The notes beneath the pieces are model-generated. The model was not told the origin of the DNA, ran no database searches, and saw only the letters and a program-made list of their open reading frames with translations. Below, in pieces: positions 33,796 through 42,216 of a DNA stretch of 44,520 bases (positions are counted from its first letter, which is position 1; every line of letters begins with the position of its first letter). The stretch is from Desulfobulbus sp. (GTDB taxonomy: Bacteria > Desulfobacterota > Desulfobulbia > Desulfobulbales > Desulfobulbaceae): contig NZ_JAVBXR010000021.1 in NCBI RefSeq assembly GCF_030824455.1, forward strand, positions 1 to 44,520, written 5' to 3'. Made by a program: the position numbers and the translations under genes.

Positions 33796-34974
33796 TCAGA
33801 TGACGCCGTCTGCTCTCAACTGTTCCTGTGCGCCTTCGGTTACGCCAATTTCCGCGAGGATGGCGGCGGTGTGTTCGCCCAGTTCCGGGGCATGGCTGCG
33901 GATGGTTCCCGGCGTCAGCGACAATTTGGGGGCAACGCCCAGTTGACGATAGACGCCCCAGCGTTCATGGAGCAACTCGACCACCATATTGCGCTGCAGT
34001 ATCTGCTCGTCGCGCATGGCCTCGTCCAGGTGCAGCACCGGTTCACAGCAGCAGTCCGCGTTGGCAAACACTCGAATCCATTGGGCTTGATCCTTGCTCG
34101 CAAAGAGGTCGGCTATTTGCTGCTGCAGCTCCTTTTGATGGGGGCCTGGTTCAAAATAATTTGGTTGGTTCCATTCGGGGCGACCGACAGTTTGGCAAAA
34201 CAGCCGCCAGAATTGCGGCTCCAGCGCGCCCAGCGACATGGAGCGGCCGTCGCGCGTCTGGTAGAGGTTGTAACAGGCAAAACCATGGTTGAGGAAATCG
34301 TCGCCTTGGGTGGGCACAATCCCGTCGGCCAGATGCTTGCCCCAGCGCAGGCAGTTCCAGGTGAGCGCCCCGTCGGCCATGGCCATGTCGATGAACTGGC
34401 CCTTGCCGAGTCGCTCCCGGGCAAACAGTGCAGCCGCGATGCTGAACGCCGCGTATAAGGCCCCGCCGCCCAGATCTGCAATCTGCACCCCCGAGATGGT
34501 CGGGTTGCCCTCCTGGCCGCTGTAGGACAGCACGCCGGCCAGCGCCAGATAATTGATGTCGTGCCCGGCCCGCTGCGCCCTCGGCCCATCGGCGCCGTAG
34601 CCGGTGACGGCGCAGTAGATCAGACGCGGGTTGATCGCCTGCAACTGCTTGTATCCCAAGCCCAGCCGATCCATGACGCCGGGGCGAAAACCCTCCAGCA
34701 CCACGTCGGCCTCAGCGGCCAATTGCTTGAAGATGTCCTTGGCTGCCTGCTTTTTCAGATTCAAGGTGAGGGATCGCTTGTTGCGGTTCAAAACGATGTG
34801 AAACCCGCTGTTGTTCCCCAGCAGCGGCGGCCACCAGCGGATGTAGTCGCCGCCGTTGGGATCTTCAATTTTGACGACGTCGGCGCCAAAATCAGCCAGC
34901 AGCATGGAACAGAACGGTCCGGGCAGGAGACGCGACAAATCCAACACTTTCACTCCGGTGAATGCAGCCGTCAT
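33796..34974 (-). CDS. CaiB/BaiF-family protein, alpha-methylacyl-CoA racemase-like
   Basis: The 392 residues belong to the CaiB/BaiF CoA-transferase family. The block GHDINYLALAGVLSYSG with His138, and Asp167 in QIADLGGGALY, reproduce the catalytic His and Asp pair of alpha-methylacyl-CoA racemase, 29 residues apart (30 in the mycobacterial enzyme). This favours racemisation of 2-methylacyl-CoA over CoA transfer. Other landmarks are LDLSRLLPGPFCSMLLADFG and LNRNKRSLTLNLK. AAGGAG is ideally placed before ATG 34974. The hybrid kinase gene follows after 26 bases, so both may be one transcript. The substrate is unproven. Confidence 0.85.
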   Translation of the reverse strand: MTAAFTGVKVLDLSRLLPGPFCSMLLADFGADVVKIEDPNGGDYIRWWPPLLGNNSGFHIVLNRNKRSLTLNLKKQAAKDIFKQLAAEADVVLEGFRPGVMDRLGLGYKQLQAINPRLIYCAVTGYGADGPRAQRAGHDINYLALAGVLSYSGQEGNPTISGVQIADLGGGALYAAFSIAAALFARERLGKGQFIDMAMADGALTWNCLRWGKHLADGIVPTQGDDFLNHGFACYNLYQTRDGRSMSLGALEPQFWRLFCQTVGRPEWNQPNYFEPGPHQKELQQQIADLFASKDQAQWIRVFANADCCCEPVLHLDEAMRDEQILQRNMVVELLHERWGVYRQLGVAPKLSLTPGTIRSHAPELGEHTAAILAEIGVTEGAQEQLRADGVI

Positions 34975-35005
34975 GGAACGCTCCTTACGTCATGGGGGAT
35001 GAGTT

Positions 35006-35022
35006 GCGCTGCGCCGCAGCGC
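35006..35022. other. Hairpin in the gap between the AMACR-like gene and tex
   Basis: GCGCTGC (35006-35012) and GCAGCGC (35016-35022) form a perfect 7-base stem with a 3-base loop. Neither strand has a T-tract after it, so it is not a standard intrinsic terminator. It is the only clear structure in the 265-base gap 34975-35239, which otherwise shows no gene. Confidence 0.4.
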
Positions 35023-35239
35023 GTCAAAGGCGAACTAAAGGCGATGCGGCGCTTGGCCCAGTGTTTGCTTTCCGGTCAGTACTCCGTGGCGGGCGATGGC
35101 CCAGCCGGTTGTTGTGCCCAGTTGATCGCCGGCGTCATCCCCGGTTGCTGGTGTTGGCGTTTTCCGGCGGGGATTTGAGTCGCAGGCTGCCGCCGAAAGC
35201 GCTTTGCAGCCGTTGCTGCACGCTCTGCGGCCACGGGAA

Positions 35240-37366
35240 TCAGACGTCGCGCAGGGAAAGCGCGATGCGTCCTCTTTTGGCGTCCACTTCAAGCACCCGC
35301 ACCTGCACCTGCTGCCGGACCTTGACCACTTCCGCCGGATCTTTGACATAACGGTCAGCCAACTGACTGATGTGGACCAGGCCGTCCTGATGGACGCCAA
35401 TATCCACAAAGGCCCCGAATTTGGTCACATTGGTCACGATGCCGGGAAGACGCATCCCTTCCTCCAAATCTTCTACCTTTTCAACCCCTTTTGCAAAGGC
35501 AAAAGCGGCAAACGCCTGCCTTGGGTCACGGCCCGGTTTGCCGAGTTCGGCCATGATGTCGTGCAATGTCGGCAATCCGACCTGCTCGTCGACATATCGA
35601 TCAAGCTCGATCTGTTGGCGCAGGGGTTCATTGTGCATAAGCGCCGGCACGGCGCAACCGCAGTCCTTGGCCATTTGCTGGACAATGCCGTATCGTTCGG
35701 GATGAACGCCGGAACGGTCCAGGGGATTGGCGCCGTCATGGATGCGCAAAAAACCGGCGCATTGCTCAAACGCCTTTTTCCCCAATCGAGGAACCTTGAG
35801 CAGTTGCCGCCGCTCAACAAACGGACCATGTTCGCTGCGGTATGCAAGGATATTGGCGGCCAGCGTTTCCCCCAGTCCGGAAACAAAGGTTAGAAGTTCT
35901 TTGCTGGCGCTGTTCACTTCGACCCCGACTTTATTCACGCAGCTGACGACCGCATCATCCAGGCTTTGTTTGAGCGCTTTTTGATTGACGTCATGCTGAT
36001 ATTGACCAACGCCGATGGCCTTAGGGTCAAGTTTGATCAGTTCCGCCAGGGGATCCTGCAATCTGCGCCCTATGGACACCGCGCCCCGGACCGTGAGGTC
36101 GTGATCGGGAAACTCCGCCCGGGCGACCTCGGAGGCGGAATAAATAGAAGCGCCGCTTTCATCGACCATGGCGACAATCACTTCGGCCGGCAGTTCCAGC
36201 GCGCGGACAAAGGCTTCCGTCTCCCGGCTTGCGGTTCCGTTGCCAATGGCTATCGCCTCAATAGCGTAGCGTTTACATAACTCGACAACCGTTTGCGCCG
36301 CTTCTTCCTGTTGTTTTCGGGAGAGCGTTGGGTAAATGGTGGTGAAATGGAGCAATTCTCCCTGCTTGCCCAGGCAGACCAGCTTCGCCCCGGTCCGAAA
36401 CCCCGGGTCCAACGCCAGGGTTCTTTTTTGCCCCAGCGGCGCGGCGAGCAGCAATTCCCGCAAATTCTCTGAAAAAACAAGAATGGCTTCCTGGTCCGCC
36501 TGCTTTTTCAACTCTCCGCGCAGCTCATTTTCCAGGGAAGGCGCGAGCAGCCTTTTGTAGCTGTCTTCAGCGGCCAGGGCCACCTGCTGTCCTGCAATGC
36601 TCTGGGAGCGGACCAGGAACCGACGCAGCAACTCCAGGGCTTCGGTTTCAGGAGGGCGGATGGAAAGGCTCAGAACTTTTTCGTTTTCCCCCCTGAGCAT
36701 GGCCAGCAACCGATGGCCCGCCGCCTTGCCGACAGGCTCCTGCCAATCAAAGTAATCCCTGAATTTGCTGCCGCTCTCCTCCTGGTTTTTCACCACGGCG
36801 GCCTTGACCACGGCTTTCCGGTGGAAAAAAGTTCGCAAACGCGAACGGACGGCGCCGTCTTCGCTGATCCATTCGGCAATAATGTCGCGGGCGCCGCTCA
36901 GGGCGTCCTCAACGGTCGTCACCTCCTTGTCGGGATCGACAAACGCTTCAGGCGCCGCTGTCTGTGCATCTTGCCCATAGAATATTTTTGCCAAGGGCTC
37001 GAGGCCGCGTTCCCTGGCAATCTGCGCCCGGGTTCGTCGTTTGGGGCGAAAGGGCAGGTAAACGTCTTCAAGGGCGGCAAGATCAGGGGCGGCGTTCACA
37101 GCCTGCTGTAAGGCGTCGTTTAAGAGGTCCCGCTCGCCAAGCGAAGCAAGGATCGCTGAACGGCGCTTGTCCAAGTCGGCCAGTTCGCTCCTTCGATCAC
37201 GAATCGCGGCAATCTGCACCTCGTCCAGGGCGCCGGTGGCTTCTTTTCGATAGCGGGAAAGAAAGGGAACCGTGGCGCCGTCATCCAGCAACGCCGCAAC
37301 AGTGTCCACCTGCTCCGTCCTGATGTGCAATTCATTGGCAATAATTTGTGCGTGGGACCGTATCAT
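35240..37366 (-). CDS. tex: Transcription accessory protein Tex
   Basis: Nucleic-acid-binding protein conserved in bacteria and linked to transcription and translation fidelity. The 708 residues follow the Tex layout: N-terminal helical part with VPFLSRYRKEATGALDE, a YqgF/RNase H-like domain (KRTLALDPGFRTGAKL; AIGNGTASRETEAFV), helix-hairpin-helix motifs (GLGETLAANILAYRSEHGPF; VPRLGKKAFEQCAGFLRI) and a C-terminal S1 domain (GIVTNVTKFGAFVDIGVHQD). It is somewhat shorter than E. coli Tex (773). No clear Shine-Dalgarno precedes ATG 37366. Its upstream gap holds the structured element listed next. Confidence 0.95.
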   Translation of the reverse strand: MIRSHAQIIANELHIRTEQVDTVAALLDDGATVPFLSRYRKEATGALDEVQIAAIRDRRSELADLDKRRSAILASLGERDLLNDALQQAVNAAPDLAALEDVYLPFRPKRRTRAQIARERGLEPLAKIFYGQDAQTAAPEAFVDPDKEVTTVEDALSGARDIIAEWISEDGAVRSRLRTFFHRKAVVKAAVVKNQEESGSKFRDYFDWQEPVGKAAGHRLLAMLRGENEKVLSLSIRPPETEALELLRRFLVRSQSIAGQQVALAAEDSYKRLLAPSLENELRGELKKQADQEAILVFSENLRELLLAAPLGQKRTLALDPGFRTGAKLVCLGKQGELLHFTTIYPTLSRKQQEEAAQTVVELCKRYAIEAIAIGNGTASRETEAFVRALELPAEVIVAMVDESGASIYSASEVARAEFPDHDLTVRGAVSIGRRLQDPLAELIKLDPKAIGVGQYQHDVNQKALKQSLDDAVVSCVNKVGVEVNSASKELLTFVSGLGETLAANILAYRSEHGPFVERRQLLKVPRLGKKAFEQCAGFLRIHDGANPLDRSGVHPERYGIVQQMAKDCGCAVPALMHNEPLRQQIELDRYVDEQVGLPTLHDIMAELGKPGRDPRQAFAAFAFAKGVEKVEDLEEGMRLPGIVTNVTKFGAFVDIGVHQDGLVHISQLADRYVKDPAEVVKVRQQVQVRVLEVDAKRGRIALSLRDV

Positions 37367-37427
37367 AGTGTGTTTGGGTAAGGGGGCGATAGAGTGGCGC
37401 TTGCAAGGCGAAGTTTGATAGGTTGTT

Positions 37428-37496
37428 CCGGATTGCGCCTTGGCCCGGCAACCCGACCTGTCGGTGGAGAGAGCAATCCGGCGAGGCCGGGTTTTT
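37428..37496. other. Structured intergenic element with stem overlapping a plus-strand terminator
   Basis: CCGGATTGC (37428-37436) and GCAATCCGG (37473-37481) form a perfect 9-base stem enclosing 36 bases that include GGCCCGGCAACCCGACC and TGTCGGTGG. The right arm overlaps a second hairpin, CCGGC-GAG-GCCGG (37478-37490), which on the plus strand is followed by GTTTTT (37491-37496) like an intrinsic terminator. The two stems cannot form together. No plus-strand gene follows. Read on the minus strand, the outer stem lies in the tex leader. Whether it is a small RNA, a leader element, or a terminator against antisense transcription is open. Confidence 0.45.
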
Positions 37497-38329
37497 CAGA
37501 GGAAAATCTGAGTGGCCTTGTTTTCATCACTGCGCCCGGCCATGGCTGCAATCCTGGCGGCAACCGCGTCATTGTCAAAAATAAATGCTTCTTGCGGGCA
37601 AGCGCGGACACATTGCAAACACAGCACGCAATCGTCGGCAATCGTCGGAAAGGGCGCCAGGCTGATCGCGGCCACAGGGCATCTCTCGGCACAGTCGCCG
37701 CATTGCAGGCAACGCTGTTCGTCCACCGTCAGGGGCGGCATTGCCGCCTTGGCCGCCGCCAAACTTTTATTCGCAGCGTCAGCCCGTAAAGCAGGGGAGA
37801 GGTAGTCGAGAACCTTTATATCCAGCGGCGCAATCTCCGCCCTTTGCAGGTTGCCGATCACGTTGTCCACCATCAGCGCAATCTGGGCCAGATCCTCCTG
37901 GTCTGGATGCCCTGCCGCCAATGGCTGCGAGGCGCGCCACATGGAAGAATGCACCGCCAGCACCTTGGCCGCAGCCAGCGGCATGAAGTTTTTCTTGCGG
38001 AGCTGTTCCGCCGTCTCAGCGAGAGAGACGCCGCTGGTTACTCCTCCCCAGGTGACAAACGGAACCGCGTAGCTCCTTGGGAGCGCGGGCGGCAGCCCTT
38101 CGATGAAGTCTGCGACGAGCGGCACGGCATGGTCGCAGTAGACTGGAGAGCCTATCCACAAACAGCAGGGATGGCGCAAAAAGGCTGATTGTTCAGTCGC
38201 TGCCCGACGGCTCGTTCTGAGATCAACGAGCACGACCTCCTGGCCATGTTCGGTTAAGCGGCTGTGGATGGCGTCAGCGACCAACCGTGTTGACCCTGCT
38301 GGTGAAAAATAAACGACACTATGTTTCAT
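37496..38329 (-). CDS. EFR1-family flavodoxin-ferredoxin fusion
   Basis: A 277-residue soluble electron-transfer protein that fuses an N-terminal flavodoxin-like domain (1 to about 165; FMN loop SPAGSTRLVADA, then WIGSPVYCDH) with a C-terminal two-[4Fe-4S] ferredoxin domain (cysteines 207, 210, 213, 217 and 234, 237, 240, 244). This EFR1 layout occurs in strict anaerobes; the physiological partner is usually unknown. The stop codon overlaps the T-tract of the structured element to the left. No clear ribosome-binding site precedes ATG 38329. No reductase gene is adjacent. Confidence 0.88.
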   Translation of the reverse strand: MKHSVVYFSPAGSTRLVADAIHSRLTEHGQEVVLVDLRTSRRAATEQSAFLRHPCCLWIGSPVYCDHAVPLVADFIEGLPPALPRSYAVPFVTWGGVTSGVSLAETAEQLRKKNFMPLAAAKVLAVHSSMWRASQPLAAGHPDQEDLAQIALMVDNVIGNLQRAEIAPLDIKVLDYLSPALRADAANKSLAAAKAAMPPLTVDEQRCLQCGDCAERCPVAAISLAPFPTIADDCVLCLQCVRACPQEAFIFDNDAVAARIAAMAGRSDENKATQIFL

Positions 38330-38539
38330 GGCGGTGGTGTTTCGGGTCCGATTAATTGCATTGCATCAGTATGATCGATGCCGCGTTTGAAAATGCCTTT
38401 GCCTGGCGGGTTCCTTGCCCAGTTTGTTCCATGCGTTCTTCCCTGCGGATTGGGCGGAGGCGGGACCATGTTGGGTTGAAAAGCCAGGCGCCTTGACCCT
38501 GATGACGGCTGCTCCAACCTATGGAACAGCAGGAGCGTT

Positions 38540-38884
38540 TTATCCCAGTTTCAGGCCCGCCAGAAAGCCGGCCACCGCGCTGCCGCCCTTCCAGGTGAGT
38601 TGGGACAGGCGGCTGTAAAGGAAGCTGCCGGATTGGTTGGCGAGATCGGCAGCGGCTTGGGCGGTCTGGTGCAGGGCCTGGTCGTTGATCTGGGTAACGC
38701 CGTAGTACTCGCCAACAAAGAGCAGCACCACCGCTGCTCCGCCCAGGAATAGGGCCACCTTGAGCATTTTCTTGGCAAAGTAGCCCACGGCCAGGCCAAC
38801 GAGGAAGGGCGCGCCGATATTGGGCAAGAGAAAGGCGGCGGAAAAAAAGTCCAGAGAGGCTGGATGAGGTATGGGTTGAGTCAA
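38540..38884 (-). CDS. FUN14-family membrane protein
   Basis: A small membrane protein of the FUN14 family, known in eukaryotes as a mitochondrial outer-membrane mitophagy receptor; bacterial roles are unknown. The 114 residues contain PNIGAPFLVGLAVGYFAKKM and KVALFLGGAAVVLLFVGEYYG (two spans), and end with a glycine-rich span, GGSAVAGFLAGLKLG, as is typical. TTG 38884 is chosen because AGAGGAAA lies at good distance; the frame is open to an alternative start at 38962, which would add a non-conserved stretch. It is a single gene, 210 bases from EFR1. Confidence 0.8.
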   Translation of the reverse strand: MTQPIPHPASLDFFSAAFLLPNIGAPFLVGLAVGYFAKKMLKVALFLGGAAVVLLFVGEYYGVTQINDQALHQTAQAAADLANQSGSFLYSRLSQLTWKGGSAVAGFLAGLKLG

Positions 38885-38986
38885 AGCGTTTCCTCTAAAC
38901 GGCAGGGGGCCGGCGATGGGGGCGTGCAGTGCCCCGGATGCCCAGGGCGTGAGTCCGGGCATTAAACCCTCAAGGCCGTGTTCAGG

Positions 38987-39388
38987 TCAAGGTGATTTCC
39001 GCGTGCCGCCTTCAGGGCGCGTTTCCATTTCGTCGGAGGTAGAGGTCGGCTCTGCCGCCAATTCGCTGTTCTCTGCCTTGGGTCGGTTTATTTTCAATAA
39101 ATGCGAGAGATTGGCAAAAGGGTTGTGGGTGATGGCCGGTCCTGCGCTTCGATCTGGATTTTCGGTGGGCAGCCATTCAGCGTCGAGGGAGCGGGAGTGC
39201 TCGTTGTCGTGGCAGTAGATGCACAACAGCTCCCAATTGCTGCCGTCGGGCGGGTTGTTTTTGTAATTATGGTCTTTGTGGTGAACCGTCAATTCGCGCA
39301 GGTTTTTTCCAGAGAAATCACGACCGCATTTCCCGCAAACCCATGGAAGCAGCTTGAGTGCTTGGTTTCGATAATCTACTTTTTTCAT
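38987..39388 (-). CDS. yajD: YajD-family HNH nuclease domain protein
   Basis: The 133 residues carry a C-x2-C zinc pair (VCGKCGRDF), the HNH core LTVHHKDHNYKNNPPDGSNW and a second C-x2-C-H (LLCIYCHDNEH), matching the YajD group of small HNH proteins. HNH domains cut or bind DNA; the biological role of YajD is not established. The C-terminal 60 residues are polar and variable. No Shine-Dalgarno is visible on this strand. It is divergent from the hybrid kinase gene to the right. Confidence 0.85.
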   Translation of the reverse strand: MKKVDYRNQALKLLPWVCGKCGRDFSGKNLRELTVHHKDHNYKNNPPDGSNWELLCIYCHDNEHSRSLDAEWLPTENPDRSAGPAITHNPFANLSHLLKINRPKAENSELAAEPTSTSDEMETRPEGGTRKSP

Positions 39389-39590
39389 TGGCAGGAGGAA
39401 AGTTAACTTTTTACCGCTGCGCTCAGCGGAGAAGTGGACTCAGAAAATTGAACAAGCCGTCAAATGGAAAATTTGCTAACACTATAAAATCCAAAGAGGC
39501 AAAGCCCTATCATGAACTTTTCAAGTGTGCTTTGGCTCAGCGATTTTTTTTTAACATCTAACCAAAACTGCGTGCTTGCAGATTAACTTT

Positions 39591-41837
39591 ATGAATCTTC
39601 GTTTTTTTCATTCCGTCCGCCTGTTGATCCCGGTTTTGGTGACGGTTGCTGTTCTGCCCTCTTTGTTGGCCCTTCTCTATTCCGGATTCGAGGCGCGCAA
39701 AAAAGCCCTGCGAGATGGAGAGCTGGAAACCCTGCGCCTGGTGCAGAGCATGGCCGTCACTCAAGAGCGTATTACCGCTTCAGCCCAGGTCATGTTGTCC
39801 TCCCTCACGCTGGTTCCTTCAGTGAACAAGTTTGATCTGCCAGCGTGCAACGAACTGTTCAAAGAGATCATCCGGCTTAATCCTATTTACACCAATATAC
39901 TCATGGCAAACCGTAATGGTGACGTCATCGCTTCAGCCATCCCCTCGCCGCCGGTCAACCTCGCAGATCGCAAACATTTTAAGGACGCCTGCCTCACCCG
40001 AAAATTTTCCACCGGGGAATATATCATCAGTCGCACGACTTACGAACCAGCTTTTCCATTTTCCTATCCCCTGTTGGATGAGAAAGGCCAAGTTCAAGCT
40101 GTTTTGATCGCAGCTGTGGAGCTGAAACAATACAGGGAGCATTTCTCAGAGCAATCGGTTCCCAAAGGCTCGTTTTTTGGCATCGTGGATCATGCCGGCC
40201 TGCGGCTGTTCCGAATTCCAGTCCCCGGCGCGGAATTTGATTTGGGCAAACCCATTGCGCCATTGGTTTGGGACTTCGTGAGAACAGGCGAAAAAAACGG
40301 CGTCATGTTTCAAGAAGGTTCGGACAAGGTCCGCCGCATCATAGCCTTTAGCAGATTGAACCTGGGGCCGGGGACTCCTGCCTATATGTATATGTTTGTT
40401 GGCATACCTGAGAAGATCCTGGCAAAGAACGCAAGCAACGTCATGTTTAGCAATGCGCTGCTTACAGGCGGTTCATGGCTGCTGGCGTTGCTTCTCTCAT
40501 GGGGGATCGGTCGAAATCTATTTTTAAAAAAAATCAGAAGGCTGACAGACTGCGCCTCACAGTTTGGGGCCGGCAATTTCAACATGTTGACCGGCGTAGA
40601 CCCCAAGGATGGAGAAATCGGCCAGGTGGCTGAGGCTTTTGATCAAATGGCAGGCAGATTGCGCCAAGCCGACATGGAAAGAGACAGGCTGCAACAGCAA
40701 TTGATTCAGGCGCAGAAACTGGAATCCGTAGGAAGGTTGGCTGGCGGTGTGGCGCACGATTTCAACAATATGCTGATGGTGATACTTGGGCATGCGGAAA
40801 TGCTCTTGGGCCAACTTTCCAGTGATGACCCGAGTCGGGCAAGCTTGGAAAACATTCGCCAAGCGGCAGACAAATCGTCGAATCTCACCCGACAACTCTT
40901 GGCCTTTGCCCGCAAACAGACCATTTCTCCGGTTGTCTTGGAACTCAATGACACCATTGTTGGCATGCTGAAAATGCTGCAGCGATTGATTGGAGAAAAT
41001 ATTCGCATAGTCTGGGCCCCGGGAATGGCCGTGTGGCCAATCAAAGTCGATCCGGCGCAGGTCGACCAACTGCTGGTGAACCTTGCTGTGAATGCGCGCG
41101 ACGCAATAGACGGCGTGGGAACCATTACTATTGCGACGGCTAATATGACGCTTGATGCGGCCTATTCTGCGGACCATTTCGAATGCGTCCCCGGAGATTA
41201 CGTCATGCTCTCGGTCAGCGACGATGGCTACGGCATGGATAAGGCAACTCAGGCCCAGCTCTTTGAACCGTTTTTCACCACCAAGGGGCTGGGCAAGGGA
41301 ACCGGACTGGGCTTGGCGACCGTTTATGGCGTGGTGAAGCAAAACAAGGGGTTTATCGGCGTGTACAGCGAACCCGGAAAAGGGACCTGCTTTAAAATTT
41401 ATTTTCCTCGATATGTTGGAGCGACGACAGAGGAGGCAAAGGAGCTGCGAACCGAAATCCCTCAAGGCCACGGAGAGCTCATTCTGCTGGTGGAGGATGA
41501 ACTCACCATTCTCCACCTCGCTCAAGCAATGCTTGAGCAGTTGGGCTATCAGGTAATCGCCGCCGCCACGCCGGGCGAAATGTTAAGCAGCATCACCGAG
41601 CTTTCCTGTCCGATCCGGTTGCTGATTACCGATGTCATCATGCCGGAAATGAACGGCCGCGAGTTGGCGGACCGCATCAAGGCACTTCACCCGGAGGTGC
41701 AATGCCTCTTCATGTCCGGCTACACTTCAAATATTATCACGCATCAAGGCATTCTTGACGAAGGCGTTCAGTTTATCGAGAAGCCCTTCACCGTAAAAAT
41801 CCTGGCCGACAAAGTATATCGGATGTTGAATGGCTGA
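39591..41837 (+). CDS. Hybrid sensor histidine kinase (dCache-HAMP-HisKA-HATPase-REC)
   Basis: The 748 residues start with a membrane span (about 8-32), followed by a periplasmic dCache-type sensor (about 40-275, with LADRKHFKDACLTRKFSTGEY), a second span (about 287-307), HAMP, and a HisKA domain with the phospho-His at 389 (GRLAGGVAHDFNN). The HATPase has SDDGYGMD and GTGLGLATVYG; the receiver has Asp681 in LLITDVIMPEMNG. ATG 39591 is used because the membrane span follows; a TTG at 39576 would add five residues. A possible -10 (TATAAA) lies at 39483-39488, without a good -35. The signal and output partner are unknown. Confidence 0.92.
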   Translation: MNLRFFHSVRLLIPVLVTVAVLPSLLALLYSGFEARKKALRDGELETLRLVQSMAVTQERITASAQVMLSSLTLVPSVNKFDLPACNELFKEIIRLNPIYTNILMANRNGDVIASAIPSPPVNLADRKHFKDACLTRKFSTGEYIISRTTYEPAFPFSYPLLDEKGQVQAVLIAAVELKQYREHFSEQSVPKGSFFGIVDHAGLRLFRIPVPGAEFDLGKPIAPLVWDFVRTGEKNGVMFQEGSDKVRRIIAFSRLNLGPGTPAYMYMFVGIPEKILAKNASNVMFSNALLTGGSWLLALLLSWGIGRNLFLKKIRRLTDCASQFGAGNFNMLTGVDPKDGEIGQVAEAFDQMAGRLRQADMERDRLQQQLIQAQKLESVGRLAGGVAHDFNNMLMVILGHAEMLLGQLSSDDPSRASLENIRQAADKSSNLTRQLLAFARKQTISPVVLELNDTIVGMLKMLQRLIGENIRIVWAPGMAVWPIKVDPAQVDQLLVNLAVNARDAIDGVGTITIATANMTLDAAYSADHFECVPGDYVMLSVSDDGYGMDKATQAQLFEPFFTTKGLGKGTGLGLATVYGVVKQNKGFIGVYSEPGKGTCFKIYFPRYVGATTEEAKELRTEIPQGHGELILLVEDELTILHLAQAMLEQLGYQVIAAATPGEMLSSITELSCPIRLLITDVIMPEMNGRELADRIKALHPEVQCLFMSGYTSNIITHQGILDEGVQFIEKPFTVKILADKVYRMLNG

Positions 41838-42216
41838 AAATAGGCGAATTTTGAACGGTCGGAGGTGTCGGTTCATAGAAACAGGAGGAGTATTGACTTC
41901 TTTTTTAAAAATTCGTCCCCATTTACGCTGCTATCGTCACTGAAAATACTCACCTCGCTGGTCACTAACCAATGCATGCATCAAAGCTTGGTACATACTC
42001 TTTTGCCAATGGTTGACGAAGGGTGCAGCATCTATCCCTGGCTGAAGAAGAAATTTCAGTGGGTTGCCAGGGTCAGATCTTGAATTTTGAATCACGTTGG
42101 AGCGTGGTTGGGTGTGATGTAATCGACAGCTATTTTAGCCGCTCGGTTCTGGGGGCGCTGGGATCGGTCATCAGTTCGTCTTTCGACCTTGTCTAAAAGA
42201 ACAGCACAACTAGCGC
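41838..42216. other. Gene-free stretch with mobile-element-like termini
   Basis: Between the convergent kinase and cyclase genes lie 379 bases with no convincing gene; a 72-codon frame at 41865-42083 has no recognisable similarity. The sequence contains TTGACTTCTTTTTTAAAAAT followed by TCGTCCCCATTTAC on one side (about 41893-41930) and GGGTCAGATCTTGAATTTTG (about 42070-42089) on the other. To my memory, such phrases often flank Y1/REP-associated transposase relics in proteobacteria. This is a weak, memory-based call. Confidence 0.3.

Noticed and set aside
37428..37496. Calling a SAM riboswitch
   Set aside because: Only a GGCAACC...GGTGG phrase is shared; other core helices are not evident and no plus-strand gene lies downstream. 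Kept only as an unclassified structured element.
41865..42083. 72-codon open frame in the gap before the diguanylate cyclase
   Set aside because: No ribosome-binding site of note, no recognisable similarity, and it runs through the sequence that looks like a mobile-element relic.
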